This document shows, piece by piece, positions 10,371 through 23,719 of a DNA stretch of 64,000 bases. Under the pieces are notes generated by a model. It was not told where the DNA came from. It saw only the letters and a list, made by a program, of their open reading frames with translations, and searched no databases. Every line of letters starts with the position of its first letter. Position 1 is the first letter of the stretch. Position numbers and translations under genes: made by a program. Origin of the DNA: Nageia nagi (Eukaryota > Pinophyta); assembly GCA_050084985.1 (NCBI GenBank), contig JBITNC010000001.1, positions 177,010,001 to 177,074,000 on the forward strand, given 5' to 3'.

Positions 10371-13300
10371 TGCATAAAAACAATAGAGATGATGGATAAC
10401 CCAATTCACTACCAACCTCTACAATCAAAATCATGTCATGATTGGGATGATTCTCTCTCAATGTTGGCTCCCATAAATGCTAGATAACATATAGTAAGAG
10501 ATATTATGATTGTGTGTTCACACCAATAGGAAAAGTCATTTGAAAATAACTATTATTTTAGATATGCAAAATGAAGTAGGAATATAATGAATTCACAAAT
10601 AATATCTATGACTATTGTAATTCATTCCAAGAAAAAAGGATAATAACTATAAACAAATGAACTCAAGTGCAACCATTGTTACATATCAAGTAGATATAGT
10701 GACTATCTATATATGTAGAAATTACAACTTCCATGATACATACACATCAAGTAGATGTAGAAATAAATCATTCAAATATGCAATTCATACTTGAAAAATA
10801 GATAAACCTACAAGCATAAGAATTCCTTTAATGTTAGGGTTTGTTACCTGAGATGATTTGAAAGTAGCCTATATCACAATCCATCAGAGTCCAATAGCAA
10901 GATAATGTTATTTTAGTCCTACTCTAGATATTAATAAAAAGAAAGTAACAAAAATAAGTATATACACAAACATAAAACATAAAATCATAGCCATGAAATA
11001 ATTACAAGATGGAAGAAAACATGAAAAAGAAAATTGAAAACTAAAAAAAACATAAGTAAACTCAAAAACAAATCCAATAGTAATGTGCTCTCTAATACTT
11101 CTTCTATTATTATATAATCTTCAACAGTTACTTTTTTCAAATTCATCTACTCTCTAACATTCCTTTTGGCCAACTCATTCAAATTCAAAATATGTCATCT
11201 CTACAATATCTTAATCATGATGTATATTAATATAAAGATTATTTTTAATTTTAATATTAAATAATGCTAAGTATTGATATAAAGTTGTTATTCTTTGTTG
11301 TAAGGAATATTTAAATTACTTATGTAATCTTATAGTTCATATGTTTAATATTTAATTTATGCTTTTTTTCCTTTTTATATAATTTAAAATTTGATATAAA
11401 TATTGTTGGTAATAAAAAAAAATTATCAATGAGACTATAAAAAAATACATATATAAGAGCAAAGAAGCATCAAGTGTAGCTTCGATGTGTAAGATTAAAA
11501 AGTAGAAAAAGAGTGTCAAATACATTAAGCTTGAGAGATACAAAAAGTCTACATATAAAGAGTCAACCAACTCTTTCAACTTTTGAGACCAAAAAGAAAT
11601 TTTTGATGTTACAACCAAAAGAAGTAACCCTAGAAGGTTTAGCAATAATATGTATGTTGATGGGTGATCATTCTAAAATCTTCAAGGTTAATGTCATGCT
11701 TCTAATTTAAAGTTACCCATGACTAGAAATAAGATATGATAAATTTGGAACTTGTTGTATTGTGAGATCTATTAGCGATCACTTTTTGTCTAATATGGAT
11801 TGCTTCCCTAATATAGAGAGTAATAAATTTTTGGTCTTAAAAATTTATCATTCAGGGTTTTAGAGTATGGGAACCCTTGAATAAGAAATGAAACAAACCT
11901 CAAATTTCATAGGAGATTAAGAAAATGAATATGAAATGCTCTTCAATCTCTAGTTCCATGTTGCATAATTTGCATATATATTGGTCTCTAAGGATATGAT
12001 GGTTTGTCTCAATATAGAGTTGGTGTGAACAAACCCTTATTTGGATAAGGGGGAAATGTGTAGCCTAATATAATCAAGGGTAAAAATAGCATCATTCTCT
12101 AGTTTTATGAAAACTTGAAGATAATGTAAAAGCTTTGGTGAAAGCAATTTTCTTGGTTCAATCCACATTATCGTTAAGTAAGCTTTAAGTAGATTTCCTC
12201 CTTGACTTTTTTGTTGATAAATATGGTAGAAGGATTAGAGTTATTATCTAGGAACTGAGAGAGTTTCTTAATATATAGGTCTATAAATCATAAGAAAAGG
12301 GTGGCTTTTGAGTACCAACATAAAATACCTTTGCTTCCAATTGGCATTAAGGATTTGAGCACTAAGAGAGAGTATCTCTTTGATTCAAGAGATGGATTTG
12401 AGTCAAAATCCTGATGATGTAAAATACTACAAGATCCAACATAGGATGTGTATAAAAATCAATAAAAATTATAGAGTGAGGGATATTTATTTTATTTTGA
12501 ATGGATATCAAGAGCATGTTGAGAAAAAGCATATTTATATGAGCCTAATTAGAGTATCTCAAGCTAGGTCCCCAATCTTCACATACATAAAGAAGATTTA
12601 GATGAAAGAAATCAATGTTCATCTTTTGGTGTTTTCACTTTGTAGCATCATAAAGAGATGGCATAATATGTTTGGTATTTTTGAATTTTATTGATGCAAG
12701 GTGATTTGATGATGCATTCACCACTCTTCTCAATCACTAAGTATGCACCTTAATTTCCTTATGAAATCATCGATAGACAATTGATTTGAATTTTGATAAT
12801 ATATTTAACTCATCCACCCCAAACACCAACTTACCTTTAGGAACCTTTCATGGTCACTAATACCAATATTTATTTCCTTCAACATGAAGGTAAATGAGTA
12901 AATTATTCTCTAGATCTAATCTTAAATAATTTGATTTTGTACTCAAATATGATTGCCCACACTTTTCTCTAATCTTGTTAGACACTTCATTAAATTTTAT
13001 TAGCATTTTTTAGGAGTGTAACATAATCATATTTCCTATAGCTTGTATAAATGGGAAAATTTCCTCATTGTATTAGGTAAAATGTGTTGATGCTTATATG
13101 TTAAAATTTTAGATGTAAACTATTTTACATAGTAATACTAAGAGAAAATGATCTGTAAATTATTTCCTTGCATTCCTATGTTGCTAAACAAAAAATTCAG
13201 TTTAGGGGTGGGCAATTTGAAGCGATTTTAGTAATCACCTCAATTTTAGGTTTTAGTGGCAATTTTCATGGGATGACTCTAAAGAATCCCTAAAAAATAT

Positions 13301-13486
13301 AAGAATGCAACAAAAAAATCACCTCTTAATGAAAACAAAATAAATAAATAAAGGCACAAGTGGGGTTAAACTTAGGTGAGTACTTGGAATGTTCTCAATA
13401 TTTTGAGCTTATTGGTTGAGGGCTTAAAGGAGAGATAGGGGCATTTTGTAAGGTGAGATGAGGTTCAAGTAGGTATTTTTATACAT

Positions 13487-13840
13487 TCCATGATCTTATA
13501 TTCTTTTGCATTCTACATATATGTCTATACCTTATATTTTTCTACATTATTTTAGAAAATCCATTTTGTGTATCCTACAATGATATTAAACCATGAAACT
13601 ATATTTTGTGTCATGCATCTTATCAAATAATTTCATTAAAGAGTAGATGAAAATAGTTTGTCTTCGAATGTTATGGTTATGAGATCTCTAATAGCAATGT
13701 ATACAAAATGTGGAAGAATACACAAGGATGCCCTCAAACTCTTTGATCTTATGAAGCACTTGGAACTAACCCTAACTATATAACCTTTGTATGTGTTCTA
13801 CTTGTATGAAGGTCTAGTGGATGAGGGTTATAAATAATAA
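13487..13840. pseudogene. Two PPR fragments in opposite orientation (copy A)
   Basis: On the - strand, 13626-13487 reads KLFDKMHDTKYSFMV, the second helix of a PPR motif. On the + strand, 13641-13780 reads SNVMVMRSLIAMYTKCGRIH followed by KDALKLFDLMKHLEL, another PPR motif, then a tail resembling the GLVDEGYKY stretch before the E domain. Head-to-head pieces imply a rearranged array. PPR proteins bind organellar RNA; these pieces are far too short and broken to act. Confidence 0.7.
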
Positions 13841-14689
13841 TAACATGAGTAACTCTTATTGCATTATTCATAGGGTGAATCATTATACAAGCATTATTTG
13901 ACCTTATTGGATATGTAAGCACCATTATCACCCCAAAATCCCCACTTCCTCTATTTCATGAAAGAAATTCTCTCCCTATTCACTCTTTACAATCAAAATC
14001 ATATATTGATATAGGTAGAAATAGAAATGGATGGGTATAAGACCACCTCCACCTATTTCACTATTAAAGGCAATGATCAATTTTTTGATCTTATTTTTAA
14101 AGTCATACAATCTCATAATGTACCCACCAAAATGATATGAATATCACTCTCACTCAACTTTGTCGAGAAGGGAAATTGAAGCACATAATGCATATTTTAT
14201 GTACTATAAATTTAGATACAAACTACTCTATACACTCTTCAACATGCATTCAACTTATGTAGACCTACATCATCAATAATACCCTTTTAAAGGGCAAGCT
14301 CCTTCATTCTCTCATCAATCATATCATACAGTCAAAAAATTCATGAGCATTATTCAAAATTTTACACTTGAAATACATGTCAATAAGTTTTTCTTGGAGA
14401 AAATTATGTATAAATGGGTCAATGATCTTTTATAGGAGGAATACTTACATGTTTGATTCTCTCTTCTATCCCTTATTCACTAGCATCTTTATCAAATCAT
14501 GAACCAATTTGATCCTAAGGGTTATCTTTTCTAGTAATAAGGGAGGGATAAAGGTTTGCATTGAATTTGCTCCATCATTAGGGATTTCTCATGGAATATC
14601 ATAATTTTATGTTATGAAATACATGGCTTTCCTTGATAGGCATTGACACTATTTCACCAAGTATAATAAATAATAGTAGTTATCCAACC

Positions 14690-14944
14690 AAATCGATTCA
14701 CCTTTCCTAGCATTGTAAAAGCATGCACTATATTGAGACATTTGCATCAAGGTTTGTATGGATTTCTATCACATGTTGTGGTTGTAACTACCCAGGTAGA
14801 TATGTATGCAAAATATGAAAGCTTAGATAAGGCACATAAATTATTTTATAAAATGCATGATGCAAATACAATTTCATGGAATGCAATGATCTCAAGATGT
14901 GTATAAAATAGATACATTAACAGCACATACAAATTATTTGAAAC
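14690..14944 (+). pseudogene. PPR fragment at the end of copy A
   Basis: Reads roughly PFPSIVKACTILRHLHQGLY, HVVVVTTQVDMYAKYESLD and KAHKLFYKMHDANTISWNAM, two to three consecutive PPR motifs of the PLS type. It then stops at the duplication boundary. Frames shift once near 14700. It is the truncated partner of the pseudogene at 17513-18870. Confidence 0.75.
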
Positions 14945-17760
14945 CAGTTTTCCTAGTTCAATCCACATTATCCTTAAGTAAACTAAGTAGATTTTCTTCC
15001 TAATTTTTTTGTTGATAACTCTGGTAGAAGGATTGAGGTCTTGTTTAGGAACTGAGAGAGTTTCTTAATATCTAGGTCTATAGATCATAGGAAAGGGGTG
15101 GCTTTTGAGTACCAATATAAAATACCTTTGCTTGCAAGTGGCATTAAGGATTTGAGCACTAAGAGAGACTATCTCTTTGAGTTAGGAGATATTAAAAGCA
15201 TATGATGGATTTGATTCAAAATCTTGATAATGTGAAATAATACAAGAGCCAACATTGGACATGTATCAAAATTAATCAAAATGATAGAGTGAGGGATATT
15301 TCTTTTAGTTTGAATGGATATCAAGAGCATGTTGAGAAAAATCATCTATATATGATCCCAATTAGAGTATCTCATGCTAGGTTCCCAATCTTCACATCCA
15401 TAAAGAAGATTTAGATGAAAGAAATTAATGTTCATATTTTGGTGTTTTCACTTTGTAGCATCATAGAGAGATGGCATAAAATGTTTAGTATTTTTGACTT
15501 CTGGCAATGGCAAGTGATTTGATGATGCATTCATCACTTTCCTTAATCACCAAGTATGTATCTTAATTTCCTTTTGACATCATTGATAGATAATTGATTT
15601 GAATTTTGATAACAAATTTAACTCATCCACCCCCAACACTAACTTACCTCTAGGTACCTTGCATACTCATAAATACTTATGAGAAATTAATGCTCTAGTT
15701 TTGATCTTAAATTCTTCAAATTTGATTTTGTACTCAAATATGATTGCCTACACTTTTCTCTAATCTTATTAGTCACTGAATTAAATTTTGTTAGTATTTC
15801 TTGGGAGTGTAACATACTCAATTATCTTACCTATATCTTAAATAAATGGATGAATTCCCTCATTGTATAGGATAAAATTTGTTGATGCTTATATGCTAAT
15901 ATGTTAGATGTAGACTATAGATTATATTCATTTTACATAGTAATACTAAGATAAAATGATTTGTAAAGTTTTTCCTTGCATTCCTATGTCACTAGACCAA
16001 AAATGGGCTTTGGGGGCATGCAATTTGAAGTGATTTTGGTGAGATAGTTAAAAATCACCTTGATTTTAAGTTTTAGTGGCAATTTTCATGAGATGGCTTT
16101 AAATCATCCCTAAAAAAAATATAAGGATGCAATGAAAAAATCACCTCTTAGTGAAAACAAAAAAATAAAGACACACATGGTGTTGAACTTAGGTGGGTAC
16201 TTGGAATGTTCTCAATATTTTGAGCTTATTGGTTGAGGAGTTAGAGGAGAGAAAGTGGAATTTTGCAAGGTGAGATAAGGTTCAAATAGGTATTCTTCCA
16301 TATTCCATGACCCTATAGTATTTTGCATTCTACATATATGTCTATACCTTATCTTTTTCTACATTATTTTATAAAATCCATTTTGTGTATCCTACAATGA
16401 TAGTAAAACATGAAACTATATTTTGTTTCATGCATCTTGTCAAACAATTTTATTAAAGAGTAGATGAAAATAGTTTATCTTTGAATGTTATGGTTATGAG
16501 TGCTCTAATAGCCATGTATAAAAAATGTGAAAGTATACACAAGGATGTCCTTAAAATATATGATTTGATGAAGCAATTGGAACCAAACCTAACTATATAA
16601 CCTTTGTATGTGTTCAACTTCATGTAGATCTAGTGGATGAGGGTTATAAATACTAATAACATGAGTAACTCTTATTGCATTATTCATAGGATGAATCAAT
16701 ATATAAGCATTATTTGACCTTCTTAGATATGTAGGTACGACTATCACCCCAAAACCCTCACTTCCTCTATTTCATGAAAGAAATCATCTCCCCATTCACT
16801 CTGTGCAATTGAAATCATATAATGATAGGGGTAGAAATAGAAATGGATGGGTATAATAATACCTCCACCTCTTTCACTTTTAAAGGTGATGATCTTTTTT
16901 TACTCTTATTTTCAAATTCATACAATCTCATCACTTACCCACCAAAATGATATGAATATCACTCTCACTCAACTCTATTGAGATGGGAAATTGAAGCACA
17001 TAATGCATATTTTGTGTACTATAAATTTAGATACAAACTACTCTATACACTCTTCAACATGTATTCAACTTATGCAAACCTACATCATCAATAATGCCCT
17101 TATAGAGGGGAAGCTTCTTCATTCTCTCATCAATCATATCATATAGTTAAAAACTTCATGAGAGTTCATCAAAATTTTACACTTGACATACATATTGATA
17201 AGTTTTTCTTACAAAAAATTATGTATGAATGGGCCAATGATCTATGCAAAGGAGGAATACTTACAAGTTTGATTCTCTCTTCTATCCCTTATTCACTAGC
17301 ACCTTTATCAAAATCATGAACTGAGTAGATCTTAGAGGTTAGCTTTTCTAGTAAGAAGGGAGAGAAAAAGGTTTGCATTGAATTTTCTCCATCATCAAGG
17401 GTTTTTCACTGAATATAATAATTTTATGTTATGAAATACATGGCTTTCCTTGATAGGAATTTACACTATTTCACCAAATATAATAAATAATATTAGTTTT
17501 CCAACCAAAACAATTTACCATTCCTAGCATCCTAAAAGTGTGCACCAAAATGAGAGATTTACATAAAGGTTTATATATATTTCTATCACATGTTGTGGTT
17601 GTGACTACCTAGGTAGACATGTATGCAAAATGTGGAATCTTAGAGAAGTCACACAAATTATTTTATAAAATGCATGATGTAAATACAATTTCATGGAATG
17701 CAATGATCTCAAGATTTGTACAAAATAGATACATTAAAAGGGCATGCAAATTGTTTGAAA
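14945..17760. repeat. Tandem segmental duplication, copy B (2.8 kb)
   Basis: Second copy of the unit described for 12144-14944. Its right end runs on, without a break, into the longer PPR-E pseudogene (to about 18870), whereas copy A stops in the middle of that sequence. Copy B therefore keeps the original right-hand junction, and the duplication arose after the PPR gene was present. The frame open in copy A at 12380-12601 is closed by stops here. Confidence 0.85.
16307..16665. pseudogene. Two PPR fragments in opposite orientation (copy B)
   Basis: Counterpart of 13487-13840 in the second duplicate. The + strand piece reads SNVMVMSALIAMYKKCESIH then KDVLKIYDLMKQLEPNLT. The minus-strand piece is the same PPR helix as in copy A. 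Stops differ between the copies, showing independent decay since duplication. Confidence 0.65.
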
Positions 17761-18870
17761 AAATACCTTATAAAAATGAAGTTTCATGGAATGCAATGAT
17801 AGTAGGATATGTAAAAAATGGATTTTCTAAAAATTATCTTTAAACTTTTAATAAAATATGACTATCAAGTGTAAAGCCAAACTCTAAAAACTTTACCAAC
17901 ATTCTTCTTACATGTGTCACCATAGAAGCTCTTGAAAAAGGTATGGACATCTATGAATGAGTAGTTAAAAATGGCTTTTAATCACATGTTGTGGTTGTGA
18001 GTTCCTTGATAGACATATATGTAAGATGTGGAATAATACATAAGGCTTGATAAGTATTTTATAATATGTATGATGTAGATAGTTTTATGGACTGTAATAA
18101 CCACAAGATATGCACAAAATGGGTTTTTGAAAAGGTTCTAGAATAATGTTTTTAGGTGTAAAACCAAACTCTAAAACCTTTTTAGCATTCTTACAACATA
18201 CATATCACCATGGGAGCTTTGAACAAGGTATATACATGCATCAAAGAGTAGTGGAAAATGGGTTTTCATTAAATGTTGAGTTTGTGAATTCCATAAGAGA
18301 CATGTGTGCCAAATGTTTTTTCTAGAGTAAAGCTAAAATCCATAACCTTTTCTAGTATTAGAGCAGTTAAAGTAGATCCATTCCTATGTCATTAAAATTA
18401 ATTTTGATTTTGATGTGTACTTAGGAAGTTCTTTTGTTTCTATGTATGCAAAATGTGTAGGATAGATGATGCACACCTATTATTTGGCATATTGCATTAT
18501 CTGAATATGATAACATGGAAAAGATGCCCATAAATCCTGAATTGGGTGTGTGGATGTATCTTGTTAGTGCTTATATATCACTTATGAATGTAGGAATAAG
18601 TGAATTTGTAGCAACAATATTTTTTTATTGGAGCCCAGATATGCTTTATGTTATGTTCTTCTTTTAAATATTTATGTTGAAGTGGACAATTAGGATGGTG
18701 TTCAAAGAGGAAGGATATTGATGCAAGATAGAGAAATCAAGAGGATACCTACATGTAGTTGGATCGAAGTTGACAAAAGGACATATGTTCTTCATGAAGG
18801 ATACATATCACACCCATAAACATAATAAATCTATAGAGAATTAGAGAAATTATGATTGAGATAAAGGCAA
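17513..18870 (+). pseudogene. PPR (PLS class, E domain) pseudogene
   Basis: The most complete PPR remnant. The open stretch 17619-17843 holds MYAKCGILEKSHKLFYKMHD, NTISWNAMISRFVQNRYIKR and KNEVSWNAMIVGYVKNGF. Broken frames continue with VKPNSKNFTNILLTCVTIEA, a further SHVVVVSSLIDIYVRCG motif, an MPINPELGVWM stretch and the E/E+ landmarks NIYVEV, CSWIEVDKRTYVLHEGYISH and IYRELEKL. E-class PLS proteins usually act in C-to-U editing of chloroplast or mitochondrial RNA; no DYW deaminase domain is visible after the E+ part. Frameshifts and TAG/TGA stops (W and Q codons) occur throughout. No targeting peptide or start is visible. Confidence 0.85.
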
Positions 18871-20978
18871 CTTTTAGGTAGCAAGGAAACTATGATTCAT
18901 TTTATTTTTTTCAAAAAAATATTGTTATTAAATATATGTACAAATAGACAATAATGTTTGGAATCAATATATTATCTTATGCCAATGTTTTCATCTTCCA
19001 AGTAGGCCTAAATTCTATATAGTAATTTTTTTATAGGTTGATGCATATTACACACTATTTATGGATAAACATACCAAGAATATTTTGGTTGGAATTAGAC
19101 CATATTTTGTATATTTAACTACTAAAAATTAGTATTCATATTTTATTATTGTAATTATTTAGTTATATAAGTTAAAATTTTGGTAGGACCTATAAGAATT
19201 TCAAAAATGACATAATGCATGCTTTCAAGTAGAAAAGAAACTATGTTTCATTTTATTTTTTCAAAAAGTGTTGTTATTAAATATTTGTACAAATAGAAAA
19301 TATTGTTGATTGATGACATCATATTGTTAAGTGAATGTAATTACCTACATATTTTGATGCAGTATTGTGAAAGCCTTATTTTCAATACTACAAAATCTTA
19401 TTACTATACTACTTTTAGAAATTTGTATAATTATAGAGTAATGAGCTAGAGAAGAAGGTTCAATAATCATAATCATAAAAGAGATAATTGAAGGAAATAG
19501 AAAATAGACAACAAATAATGAACAATAAATGTTAGAAAAGGTTTTTCAAGTAACCCAATACTTTGGTATGAAGAGAAAATAAAATTTTAATTCTCTATTT
19601 CATATTTCCTTATAATTTTATGTAGTCATTTTATTTGGATTCATCCTATTGTCTTGTTCCTAAATTTACATTGACCACGTGAGCCCAAATTTTATGTAGT
19701 AATTTATTTATAGGTTGATGCAAATTTTGCACTATCAATGGATGAAAATACCAATAATTATTTGGGTAGAATTATACCATATTTTATATATTTTAGTAAA
19801 TGAGGTGTATAGTTACTGAAGTGATGCAAATAGTTTAGTAATACTCAATTACATTGAGTAAAATATGTAAGGTATATAATAGCATAAAAATTAAATTCTA
19901 ACTAAAGCTAATAGTTACACTTCATTCCTGAACACTTTGATTACTGTCCCATTATTTACAATAATTAAATTCTCACTAAATATGAAAGAAAAAATACTTG
20001 AAGGAAATAGAAAACACTCAATGAATAATAGATATTAGATACTTGGGATTACAAGTAATCAATAATTTTGTATTAAGAGAGCAAAGTGACTCTTGCTCTT
20101 TCCTTTATCATTTTATGCAACCATTTTGTTTAGATTCATTATATTATCTTATGGTTATGTTTGCATTGACCATATGATTCCAAATTTTATGTAGTAATTT
20201 TTGTATATGTTGATGCAAATTTTGCATAGTACATGGGTAAAAATGAGTTTCTTATAAAAAAATTCATGATAATTTTAGGTTACCAAAGAAATATATTTTT
20301 TCGATAGGAATTGATATTATTTCTTCAAATGCAACAAATAACAACAATAGTCAAACCAAATCAATTCACCTTTCCTAGCATCCTCAAAGCCTAGGTTGTT
20401 GTTATCATAGGTCTATAATTTATATTCTATAAATCTAGATTATTTATTGGAAGTTAGGGGTAGTGTTATCCTTTTATTATATTACCAGCATGTCTATTAT
20501 TATTTACATGTTATTATTTCATATGAAGAAAAAAAGGGAGTTTATAAATTTTATGACAATCTTGTAGTAGAAGCTATGAATTGGTTGATATTATAAGGGT
20601 GAATCCTCATAGTTTCAAGTCATTTTTTTCTATAAATATTTTATGTATATATGCACTCATATTTTATATTTATGAGCATATTTAACTTGTTCCCTACTTG
20701 GTATGATATATGATTTATCCTCTTTATTGATATGGTGTGTTATGATGGTTGGTAGTAAGGTGTGTGCGTGAGAGAGAGAGGAGTACCTCAAACTATTTCT
20801 ATTTAGGTTTTGAGAGGATATTTCTTCCATTTTACTATAAAATTAAATAATAGGGTGAGACTTTAACTTATTCACTAATAGTATGATCCTCATAATTTAG
20901 TCTTATAAAATAATAATGACTTTCATGACCAATATATTTTCTTGTGTTCATTCTTACTACAATATTTTGATGTAAGTG

Positions 20979-21486
20979 GGATTCTTCTTCTTGCTATGTA
21001 TTACAATATTTCTAATGTTCATTATTATATTATCAATCTTATGATTTCATAGCTACTTAATTTTCCTTTTTATTTTATTATTTGAAATAGGCTAGGAATT
21101 TTTTATTTAAATATGGTTTTGTCTATGCTATTGAACTAGGGTAGCCATGAGTTTTTTTTTTCTTTATAAAGTTAATTTTAAATCATATCCCTTGTGTGAT
21201 ATAACCTTTAAGAATCAAAGGGGTTTTCCTTAAGTTCATCATTTTAAATATGGATAATTTTCTTATGGATATTTTGTTGATGTAAAGTAATGTAAGATCT
21301 AAAGATTCTTACATAATGACATGATACATGCTTTCAAGTAGAAACTAAATTATGTTTCATTTCATTTTTTCAAAAAATGATTTTATTTAATATTTGTGCA
21401 AATATAAAAATCCATTTAAAAGTGGAATTTGTATAGATGTTATGGTTGTGAATGCCCTAGTAGATATGTATGCAAATTGTGGAAGC
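20979..21486. repeat. Direct duplication, first copy (about 0.5 kb)
   Basis: Matches 21716-22221 from the word TGTATTACAATATTT through CCCTTGTGTGATATAACCTTTA to a PPR scrap (VMVVNALVDMYANCGSLD). The copies differ by scattered substitutions and short indels, and 229 bp separate them. Confidence 0.8.
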
Positions 21487-21715
21487 TTAGATATGTATGT
21501 AAATTTTCCAAACTCATTGTTAGGTTTGATGATTAAAAGTTAATGTGAGTAGCATATACAATTGAATAATATTGAATTTTGGGTATTTTATATGAATTTA
21601 TAGATTTATATATTGGGACACACTTCCTTTATATGAGATAAAGTATCCTTTATTATATCATTTTGTTAGAATAAATTTATTTATTTAATGAAGACAAGAC
21701 CATATTTTATAATAT

Positions 21716-22221
21716 GGTGTTCTTATTCTTACTATGTATTACAATATTTATAACATTAATTATTATATTTTCAATCTTATGATTACATAACTACTTAATT
21801 TTGTTTTTTATTTTATTATTTGAAATAGGCTATGAAGTTTTGATTTAAATATGGTCTTATCTATGTTATTGAACCAAGGTAAGATTTAGCCATAAGTTTT
21901 TTTTCTAAAGTTAATTTTAAATAATAGCCCTTGTGTGATATAACCTTTAATAATAAAAGAGGTTTTCCTTAAGTTCATCATTTTAAATATGGAGAATTTT
22001 CTTATGGATATTCTTGTTGATGTAAAGTAATGCAAGATCTAAACAGTCTTACATAATGACATGATACATGCTTTCATGTAGAAAGTAAACTATGTTTCAT
22101 TTCATTTTTTTGAAAATGAAATTATTAAATATTTGTGAAAATATACAAAGCCTCTTAAAATTGGATTTATTATAAATTTTATGGTTGTGAATGTCATAAT
22201 AGATATGTATGTAAATTGTGG
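21716..22221. repeat. Direct duplication, second copy (about 0.5 kb)
   Basis: Second copy of 20979-21486, ending in the related PPR scrap MVVNVIIDMYVNCGTLENY. Includes one copy of the dispersed 90-bp repeat. Confidence 0.8.
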
Positions 22222-22384
22222 AACCTTAGAGAATTACATGGTGCATGATTTCAAGTAGAAAGGAAATTATGTTTCATTTCATTTTTTCAAATATTGTTAT
22301 TAAATTTTTGTACAAATAGATAATGTTATTGATTATTAACATCATATTATTAAGTGAATGTAACTACCTATGTATATTGATGTA

Positions 22385-22680
22385 CACTATCTTAAGGAAG
22401 CTTTGATTTCATTGGTAAGATACCCATAAAATTTGAGTTGGATGTGTTGATTTGTCTTCATGGTGCTTGTAGATCACATAAGAATGCAAGAATAGGGGAA
22501 TTTATGGTAATAATATATTTTTGTTAGAGCCTAAATATGCTCCATTTTATGTTCTTCTTTCAAATATTTATGTTGAAGTGGGTAGCTGAGATTATAGTCA
22601 AAGAGTAAGAACATTGATGAAAGATAGAGGAATCAAGAATACAATTGGATATAGTTGCATTGATTATTTTTTATATTTGA
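22385..22680 (+). pseudogene. PPR E-domain fragment
   Basis: Reads PIKFELDVLICLHGACRSHK, NARIGEFMVIIYF, then (shifted) YVLLSNIYVEV and RTLMKDRGIKNT, the E-motif signature of PLS-class PPR proteins. It parallels 18500-18760 of the larger pseudogene and is a second, diverged copy of the same C-terminus. It ends about 160 bp before the G1 retrotransposon. Confidence 0.75.
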
Positions 22681-22833
22681 TTATTGAATTCTTAATGGTA
22701 TAAGTGAAAATTTTTATCTATAGGGATTTCAAGAATCTATTTTATTATATAATTCATGTAGACCTAGTTTTATTTCATGTTCTCAAAAACTATTGTTATT
22801 AAATATGTATAAAAATAGATAATATTGTTTATA

Positions 22834-22838
22834 TTATC
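22834..22838. other. Target-site duplication of G1 (left)
   Basis: TTATC directly precedes the LTR start TGTTATTGCATAAAATT. The same five bases follow the other LTR at 45226-45230. Sequence on both sides belongs to the dispersed repeat family: related unbroken copies near 19305 and 22330 read across the site into AAGTGAATGTAA. Confidence 0.85.
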
Positions 22839-23626
22839 TGTTATTGCATAAAATTAATTTATGAATTTAATTTAATACATTAGTAAGTATGTGTTCACAC
22901 TACTATGTCTAGTTCAATAATATTTATGATATTTTGGATATGATCAATATATATCATCGACTTACTATATTCTTGTTTATGTAGGTACATGCTAACCTAA
23001 GGAGTAGGTCATATTATTATCTATATAAATAAGGATCTAATAGTAATTCCACATCAAGGAGATACATGATCCCATATATGGTATTGATGATGGTAGTCCT
23101 TTAGGTGTCTCTTGATACTACCATTCAAGGTTGGGTTTGTGTACTTTCTTATGTGAGCATCCTGATAATTCTAAGCTTATTTGAGTATCAAATTGAGACC
23201 ATCGAGAGTTTTTGTGGAGGCATAGAGTCAATTTGGAATAAACTATAGTCTAACAAAGATATTCTATGATCCCTATAGATGAAAGCATACTATTGATGCT
23301 CCTTTCAAGCATGAAATAGACCACATGTAGCCATCTTTTTAAATCATCTTGCTCCATGACTCTGGGTGCAGACTTCGTTTGTTGTTGAGGCTTCATCAGT
23401 ATCTTTCATTTATCCATATCAGTTATGCTTTGTGTGGTAAGTACATAAATTTAGTCTTATTTGGTAATATTATTTTTATTTTAGTTATTTGTTATCTTTT
23501 ATATTAGCTTGTCTTATTATAAATTGCTATCTGTTAGCTCAAATTTTACAAATAGATATATGTATCTTTCAAGATTGTAGATATTTTAGTTATTTGCATT
23601 CTCAAATACACTTTTATTTGTAAACA
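22839..23626 (+). repeat. G1 5' LTR (788 bp)
   Basis: Starts TGTTATTGCATAAAATTAAT and ends CTTTTATTTGTAAACA. It aligns with 44641-45225 along its length except for about 190 bp (roughly 23102-23300) absent from the 3' copy. Similarity stops exactly at 23626, where the internal region begins. The following bases (TTTTGATGAACCTGATATG) occupy the primer-binding-site position, but I could not assign a tRNA. Confidence 0.85.
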
Positions 23627-23719
23627 TTTTGATGAACCTGATATGAATCATAAATAGTTGTGTTAAAACCTTAGGGTTTTAGTTAGGACTAATAAGCAAT
23701 TTTGTGAGTTATTTTAGAC

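Larger units (their letters stand above)
9061..12143. other. Non-coding DNA with small tandem repeats
   Basis: No frame matches a recognisable protein. A hydrophobic minus-strand frame at 11352-11645 is low-complexity and I do not call it. Two small tandem repeats (10071-10144 and about 10241-10370) are listed separately. Confidence 0.55.
12144..14944. repeat. Tandem segmental duplication, copy A (2.8 kb)
   Basis: Runs from CAATTTTCTTGGTTCAATCC to the end of a PPR fragment and is followed immediately by copy B, which restarts with CAGTTTTCCTAGTTCAATCC. The copies are co-linear over their full length, with perhaps 10% differences by eye and small indels. Contents in order: an unidentified frame (12380-12601), non-coding DNA, minus- and plus-strand PPR scraps (13487-13840) and a plus-strand PPR scrap (14690-14944). 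The copy junction falls inside a PPR motif. Confidence 0.85.
18871..22838. other. Duplicated non-coding DNA with dispersed 90-bp repeat
   Basis: AT-rich DNA in which a unit of about 90 bp recurs (near 18880, 19215, 21320, 22060, 22240 and 22760). Each unit has the order CTTTCAAGTAGAAA, ATGTTTCATTTCATTTTTTC, TTGTTATTAAATATTTGTAC and AAATAGA. Short PPR scraps lie between the copies (20365-20400, 21421-21500, 22140-22225, 22385-22680). The repeats probably derive from the 3' flank of copies of one PPR gene, since the first follows the E domain at 18870. Confidence 0.6.

Noticed and set aside
11352-11645. 97-codon hydrophobic minus-strand frame resembling a membrane protein
   Set aside because: Low-complexity Leu/Phe/Tyr from AT-rich DNA; no family resemblance, no partner, and an overlapping + strand frame of equal quality.
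12380-12601. 73-codon + strand frame in duplicate A
   Set aside because: Broken in duplicate B by several stops and not recognisable as any protein; more likely chance, although parts of the amino-acid sense are shared between copies.
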